Of a DNA stretch of 44,758 nt, positions 40,730-44,758 are shown piece by piece. Position numbers and translations under genes: made by a program. Under the pieces are notes generated by a model. The model was given only the letters and a program-made list of their open reading frames with translations. It ran no database searches and was not told where the DNA came from. The stretch's first letter is position 1; each line of letters begins with the position of its first letter. The DNA comes from Marinilabiliales bacterium (GTDB lineage Bacteria > Bacteroidota > Bacteroidia > Bacteroidales > F082): positions 1 through 44,758 of the forward strand of contig PKTA01000050.1 in the NCBI GenBank assembly GCA_002869365.1, written 5' to 3'.

Positions 40730-40734
40730 CTTGT

Positions 40735-42126
40735 ATGAGATACTTATTAATGATATTGCTCAGTTTTTCTGCTATGGTTTCAATGGGTTCCAAACCACTA
40801 GAACTTATCGACAGTCTAAAAGTGGAATTGGTAAATTCCAAATCAAACGAAAGAGTTAAAATACTGCTTAATATTTCAGAAGCCTATCGTTTTGTAAATA
40901 TTTCTGAAAGTTATAAATATGGTAATCTGGCACTTGATGAAGTAGAAAAAATTAATGATTCTCTACAAAAAGCAAAAGTCTTAAAGTCAATGGCAATTAG
41001 CAGTTATATTGATGGGAAATACAATATTGCCATTGAGTTTACATATAAAGCCTTAAATATTTTCTCACAACTAGCTGACAAAGAGGGTGTGGCTGCATGC
41101 TACAATAATATTGGACTTTTTTATGAAGAAAAAGGAGAAGCCGATTCAGCTCTTAAATATTATAAAAAATCATTTTATTACGAGAAACTAAGGGGTGATA
41201 AACTTGGAATGGCTTATTATTATCTTACAATAGGCAATGCTTTTTATTATAAAGATGAGTTGATTAATGCGCTTGACAATTACTTTAAAGGTTTAAAATT
41301 AATGCAGGAAATAAATAATGACGATGGAATTGCGAGGTTTTACAATGTTATTGGAGTTATTTATGAGGACTCAAAGAAATACGAAAAGGCCTTGGAATAT
41401 TATAGCAAAGCTGAAGAGATTTTTATAAAACAAGGAAACGAAGAAGTTTTGGGGAGCATTTATATGAATATGGGAGAATTATATAGTATGCAGAGTAAAA
41501 AGTATAAACTCGCACAAGACTATTTTAATAAGGCTTTGTCAATTAAGGAAGCCCATGGCGACAAAACGGGTATAGCCCTGGCTTATAATAACTTAGGATA
41601 TTTATTTGGGTATATGGAAGATTATAAAACTGCTATAAAATATCTCAATAAAAGTTATATTCGTTATTTGGAGGTTGACAGCAAAAAAGGACTAGTTATG
41701 GTTGAATATAATCTTGGATTGATTTACAACGAATTGGATAAGGCCGATTCATCAATTAAATATTTACAAAAAAGTTTGAATCTGGTAAATGAATATGGAT
41801 TCGACGATTTTAAAATGCCCGTTTATGAGGAACTACTAAAAATTTATTCCATTAAAAAACCTGAAAAAGACCTATTTAAAAAGCATTTTGATTCATACAT
41901 AAGTTATAAAAATTCTGTAATCGATAAATTAAGGCTATCAAAACTTAGGGAAGTAGAATTTAAGTATGATGCAGATAAGATAGTTCAGGATACCAATAAA
42001 CTAATGCAGGAAAACAGGGAAAAAGACCAACTAATATATCAACTAAAAATGTGGTTTATGGTGTTGGGTGGAGTACTAATTTTTATTTTCTTAATTTACC
42101 TTTTCTTTTTTAAGAATAAGACTTAA
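40735..42126 (+). CDS. TPR protein with C-terminal membrane anchor, no output domain
   Basis: 463 residues. Signal peptide about 1-19, then seven or more tetratricopeptide repeats (pattern YNNIGLFYEEKGEADSALKY, repeated every 34-40 residues through about residue 380), a short coiled coil (LRLSKLREVEFKYDADK, then MQENREKD), one membrane helix (about 438-459) and a six-residue tail. It resembles the sensor half of Bacteroidota TPR histidine kinases or regulators, but nothing follows the helix: the reading frame closes cleanly and the PLD-like gene begins 30 bases later. It may act through a partner. The divergent gene is yicC. Confidence 0.85.
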   Translation: MRYLLMILLSFSAMVSMGSKPLELIDSLKVELVNSKSNERVKILLNISEAYRFVNISESYKYGNLALDEVEKINDSLQKAKVLKSMAISSYIDGKYNIAIEFTYKALNIFSQLADKEGVAACYNNIGLFYEEKGEADSALKYYKKSFYYEKLRGDKLGMAYYYLTIGNAFYYKDELINALDNYFKGLKLMQEINNDDGIARFYNVIGVIYEDSKKYEKALEYYSKAEEIFIKQGNEEVLGSIYMNMGELYSMQSKKYKLAQDYFNKALSIKEAHGDKTGIALAYNNLGYLFGYMEDYKTAIKYLNKSYIRYLEVDSKKGLVMVEYNLGLIYNELDKADSSIKYLQKSLNLVNEYGFDDFKMPVYEELLKIYSIKKPEKDLFKKHFDSYISYKNSVIDKLRLSKLREVEFKYDADKIVQDTNKLMQENREKDQLIYQLKMWFMVLGGVLIFIFLIYLFFFKNKT

Positions 42127-42156
42127 AAATTTTTATTTTAGAATTTTATTTTAAAT

Positions 42157-43233
42157 GTGACAAAAATTAGAGAACCATATCAATTATTTTCAAAACCATT
42201 GCGGTATTACAATGCAATGGTGGAAGATATTGAATTGGCAAAGAAATACGTTTATGTACAAACTTTCAGGGTTGGAAATGATGAAATAGGCCAGCGGTTT
42301 AGACGAGCATTGACGGCGAAGGCAAGGCAGGGTGTTGAGGTTAAAATTCTGATTGATTATTGGGGAGCAGGTTCCGTTGATCAGAGTTTTTTTAAGGATT
42401 TAATACAAGCCGGTGGTGAATTGAGGCTGTTTGAAAAAATAAGATACAATACTGACATTTTCACCAAAGGTCATAGAAGAAATCACCGAAAACTCTTAAT
42501 GATAGATGACGAAATAAGTTGGATAGGCTCGTCGAACTTAACAGGATATAACCTTAACTGGCGTGAATCGATGTTAAGAATGAAAAGTGATATCACCGAA
42601 ACCTTCGTCAAAATTTTTATGGAAGATTATCGGATGTATAACAAATACAAATTCAATATTGCCTATAAAACCCGGCTAATTAAACATAATGAGTTTGAAA
42701 TAATTAGAGATGTTCCTTCAATTACATTTAAAAGAATAAATCAAAAGTTCATAAAACTCATCAAAAATGCCAAAAAAAGGGTGTTAATTGAAACCCCATA
42801 TTTTCTGCCGGGATTTATGTTAAGAAAAGCAATGATGGATGCAACCAGCAGGGGTGTGGAAGTGATAGTAGTAATTCCAAAAAGATCGGATGTTAACCTT
42901 ATTGATATACTTAGAAATAAATACTTCGGCCCGCTTTATCAAAAAGGTGTGGTATTCAACTTTTATGAACATAATAATCTTCATGCAAAATTAATGCTGG
43001 TAGATGACAAAATTATTTCCATCGGATCTTCGAATTTCGATTATAGGTCGTTTAGATATATGTTTGAAATTATGTTATTTGGAGAAAATACCGAAATAGC
43101 TGAACAAATAAAATCACATATTTACAAAACCTTGCAAAATTCAACTTCTTTCAATTATCAGCAGTGGCTGAAAAGACCTCTTATTAACAAATTTTTTGAA
43201 TATATTTTGCTCCCATTCAGACATTTGTTATAA
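42157..43233 (+). CDS. Phospholipase D / cardiolipin synthase-like enzyme
   Basis: 358 residues with two HKD motifs: HRKLLMIDD (His110, Lys112, Asp117) and HAKLMLVDD (His276, Lys278, Asp283), each followed by IGSSN. This is the two-motif architecture of bacterial cardiolipin synthases and PLDs. It lacks the N-terminal membrane segments of ClsA and so is closer to ClsB/C. The start is GTG at 42157; an ATG two bases earlier runs straight into a stop codon. Whether it makes cardiolipin or hydrolyses lipid is not decided. Confidence 0.9.
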   Translation: MTKIREPYQLFSKPLRYYNAMVEDIELAKKYVYVQTFRVGNDEIGQRFRRALTAKARQGVEVKILIDYWGAGSVDQSFFKDLIQAGGELRLFEKIRYNTDIFTKGHRRNHRKLLMIDDEISWIGSSNLTGYNLNWRESMLRMKSDITETFVKIFMEDYRMYNKYKFNIAYKTRLIKHNEFEIIRDVPSITFKRINQKFIKLIKNAKKRVLIETPYFLPGFMLRKAMMDATSRGVEVIVVIPKRSDVNLIDILRNKYFGPLYQKGVVFNFYEHNNLHAKLMLVDDKIISIGSSNFDYRSFRYMFEIMLFGENTEIAEQIKSHIYKTLQNSTSFNYQQWLKRPLINKFFEYILLPFRHLL

Positions 43234-43255
43234 AATAAAATTTATCTGTTTTAAA

Positions 43256-43285
43256 TTTGTCAGCAATTTTAAAGTATTACTTTTG
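43256..43285 (+). promoter_or_regulatory. Promoter for rocD
   Basis: TTTG (43256-43259), 18 bases, then TACTTTTG (43278-43285), an exact TAnnTTTG box with near-normal spacing to a -33 TTG. Leader about 50 bases. Confidence 0.6.
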
Positions 43286-43340
43286 TATGCTAATCATGCT
43301 TTGATCTTAGCATATAAAATAACATAAATAATTCATAATT

Positions 43341-44564
43341 ATGTCAGAAAAATTAAATACAAAAGCAGCTATCCAGTTAGAAGATAAATATGGTGCACAT
43401 AACTATCATCCATTGGGAGTAGTGTTGTCGAAAGGTAAAGGCCCAAAAGTATGGGATGTTGAAGGTAAAGAATATTTTGATTTTCTTTCGGCCTATTCGG
43501 CTGTAAACCAAGGCCATTGCCATCCAAAAATTGTAGAAGCGCTGGTTGACCAGGCAAGAACTCTTACATTAACCTCAAGAGCATTTTATAGTGATGCTCT
43601 GGGAATTTATGAGAAATATATAACTGAGTTTTTTGGATACGATAAGGTTTTACCAATGAACAGTGGTGCAGAAGGAGATGAAACAGCACTTAAATTATGT
43701 CGCCGCTGGGCTTACGATGTAAAAGGTATTGAAGAAGGAAAAGCTAAGATTGTTGTTTGTGCCGACAACTTCCACGGACGCACAATTACAATAGTTTCGA
43801 TGTCGACTGATCCTGAATCAAAAGCCGGTTTCGGACCTTATACTCCTGGTTTTGTTGTTATTCCTTATAATGATCTTAAAGCACTTGAAAAAGAACTTGA
43901 AGATCCTAACGTTGCTGGTTTTCTTGTGGAACCTATTCAGGGAGAAGCAGGAGTTGTAGTTCCCGACGAAGGATATTTGAAAAAAGCATATGATATGTGT
44001 AAAGCCAAGAATGTACTTTTCATAGCTGATGAGGTACAAACAGGAATTGCACGTACAGGAAAACTTTTAGCTTGCGATCACGAAGGCGTTAGACCTGATA
44101 TTTTAATCCTGGGAAAAGCTCTTTCCGGTGGTGTATATCCGGTTTCTGCTGTTTTAGCCGACGACGATATTATGCTTACCATTAAACCCGGTCAGCACGG
44201 TTCTACTTTTGGTGGAAATCCTATTGCAGCTAAGGTTGCTACAGCAGCTCTTGAAGTTGTTAAAGAGGAAAAACTAGCTGAAAGAGCTGAAAAATTAGGA
44301 AAAATATTCAGATCAGAAATGGAGAAAATCGATTCTGATATGATAGAACTGGTAAGAGGTAAAGGCTTGCTAAATGCAGTTGTAATACGTCCTAAAAACG
44401 GAAAAACTGCAATGGATGTTTGTATAAAAATGGCCGATAATGGTGTTCTTGCAAAACCAACGCATGACCATATTATCAGATTTGCACCTCCTTTAGTTAT
44501 TAGTGAAGAAGAATTAATGGAAGCCGTTTCTTTAATAAAAAAGTCAATCTTATCATTTGAATAA
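43341..44564 (+). CDS. rocD: Ornithine aminotransferase
   Basis: Pyridoxal-phosphate enzyme that moves the delta-amino group of ornithine to 2-oxoglutarate, linking arginine breakdown to glutamate. 407 residues, class III fold type I: the opening [15 protein letters not shown] is the ornithine aminotransferase hallmark; [34 protein letters not shown] (Asp230) and the PLP Lys259 in ILGKALSGG follow in order. Codon use appears more GC-rich at third positions than its neighbours, as in a well expressed gene (by eye). A good promoter lies upstream and a terminator downstream. Confidence 0.96.
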   Translation: MSEKLNTKAAIQLEDKYGAHNYHPLGVVLSKGKGPKVWDVEGKEYFDFLSAYSAVNQGHCHPKIVEALVDQARTLTLTSRAFYSDALGIYEKYITEFFGYDKVLPMNSGAEGDETALKLCRRWAYDVKGIEEGKAKIVVCADNFHGRTITIVSMSTDPESKAGFGPYTPGFVVIPYNDLKALEKELEDPNVAGFLVEPIQGEAGVVVPDEGYLKKAYDMCKAKNVLFIADEVQTGIARTGKLLACDHEGVRPDILILGKALSGGVYPVSAVLADDDIMLTIKPGQHGSTFGGNPIAAKVATAALEVVKEEKLAERAEKLGKIFRSEMEKIDSDMIELVRGKGLLNAVVIRPKNGKTAMDVCIKMADNGVLAKPTHDHIIRFAPPLVISEEELMEAVSLIKKSILSFE

Positions 44565-44587
44565 AAAATCAATACTGATATAATTTT

Positions 44588-44618
44588 AACCCTTACATTA
44601 ATTTGTGAGGGTTTTTTT
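44588..44618 (+). terminator. Terminator of rocD
   Basis: Stem 44588-44595 with 44606-44613 (eight pairs, one a wobble), ten-base loop, then a run of T (44612-44618). It begins 23 bases after the rocD stop. Confidence 0.85.
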
Positions 44619-44655
44619 ATTTCGAAAAGTTAAATTTTAGGTCACTATATAAAAA

Positions 44656-44687
44656 GAAAAAGCCCTTCCGGGAGGAAGGACTTTTTC
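44656..44687 (-). terminator. Terminator-like hairpin for an off-window minus-strand gene
   Basis: 14-base arms (44656-44669, 44674-44687) with four-base loop. One C-A mismatch on the plus strand is a G-U pair on the minus strand. It probably ends a minus-strand transcript coming from beyond the right edge, and shares the rocD side intergenic region. Confidence 0.65.
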
Positions 44688-44731
44688 ACTTATTAACCTA
44701 AAAACCCTCTATTGAGGGATAACCCAAAAAA

Positions 44732-44758
44732 TTAACCTGCTATAGTTAATTGTTCGTA
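44732..44758 (-). CDS. Possible C-terminal end of a minus-strand gene
   Basis: The minus strand reads YEQLTIAG followed by stop (TAA at 44734-44732) up to the window edge, with the hairpin just downstream. Only eight codons are visible, so this is a weak call supported by the position of the terminator. Confidence 0.25.
   Translation of the reverse strand, partial: YEQLTIAG

Noticed and set aside
44192-44572. 126-codon open frame antisense to rocD
   Set aside because: Shadow of the high-quality rocD coding frame; no recognisable motif.
1-44758. CRISPR arrays, IS elements, prophage, tRNA or rRNA genes
   Set aside because: I saw no regularly spaced repeats, transposase motifs, phage genes or cloverleaf sequences. 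By eye this cannot exclude a very divergent element.

Overview
The window is a compact, AT-rich chromosomal segment of a member of the Bacteroidota, probably a Bacteroidales or Marinilabiliales relative. The evidence is a secreted protein with a type IX secretion (Por) C-terminal sorting domain, Omp28-like and DUF6029-like envelope proteins, Bacteroidota-style -7 boxes (TAnnTTTG) ahead of many genes, an almost complete lack of Shine-Dalgarno sequences, and lipoproteins with the LxxC signal. I see no phage, IS element, CRISPR array, rRNA or tRNA. The content is core metabolism and envelope biology, with some unusual protein architectures.

Left third (1-16.5 kb): the 5' part of ileS, a superoxide reductase with its own terminator, an unknown 170-residue protein beside a seven-repeat secreted propeller protein, a DUF6265-like lipoprotein, a tRNA-dihydrouridine synthase, an FKBP lipoprotein, recX, prfB (read through a programmed +1 frameshift), rsgA, a PrsW-like membrane protein, dprA, a MurG-like glycosyltransferase, an iron-centre repair (RIC) protein paired with an orphan LuxR regulator, lpxD with a hotdog thioesterase, a DEAD-box helicase and a GNAT acetyltransferase.

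Middle (16.5-31 kb): almost all on the minus strand. A NarX/NarL-type two-component pair lies just upstream of an outer-membrane porin-like protein and the ammonium transporter amtB, with a 23-bp dyad and a good promoter between them. Then come a nitroreductase, a nucleoside phosphorylase, cinA (plus), a three-gene unit (acidic coiled-coil protein, anchored TlpA-like thioredoxin, outer-membrane barrel), a second redox/envelope unit (TlpA-like, DUF6029-like, Omp28-like), manA and a radical SAM protein.

Right third (31-44.8 kb): a long-chain polyprenyl diphosphate synthase, a DUF4139 (MuiA-like) protein carrying an inserted carboxypeptidase-regulatory domain and TonB-plug-like segment, a PhoB/PhoR-type system, a tight minus-strand run yicC-gmk-MDR oxidoreductase-nadD-acyltransferase (the acyltransferase has a zinc ribbon), a TPR membrane protein with no output domain, a phospholipase D/cardiolipin synthase-like enzyme, and rocD. 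No gene-free stretch exceeds 300 bases. The most interesting points are the DUF4139/plug insertion, the degenerate PrsW-like protein, the Shine-Dalgarno-driven prfB frameshift in a phylum that hardly uses Shine-Dalgarno, the dyad upstream of the porin-amtB pair, and a set of apparently leaderless promoters.
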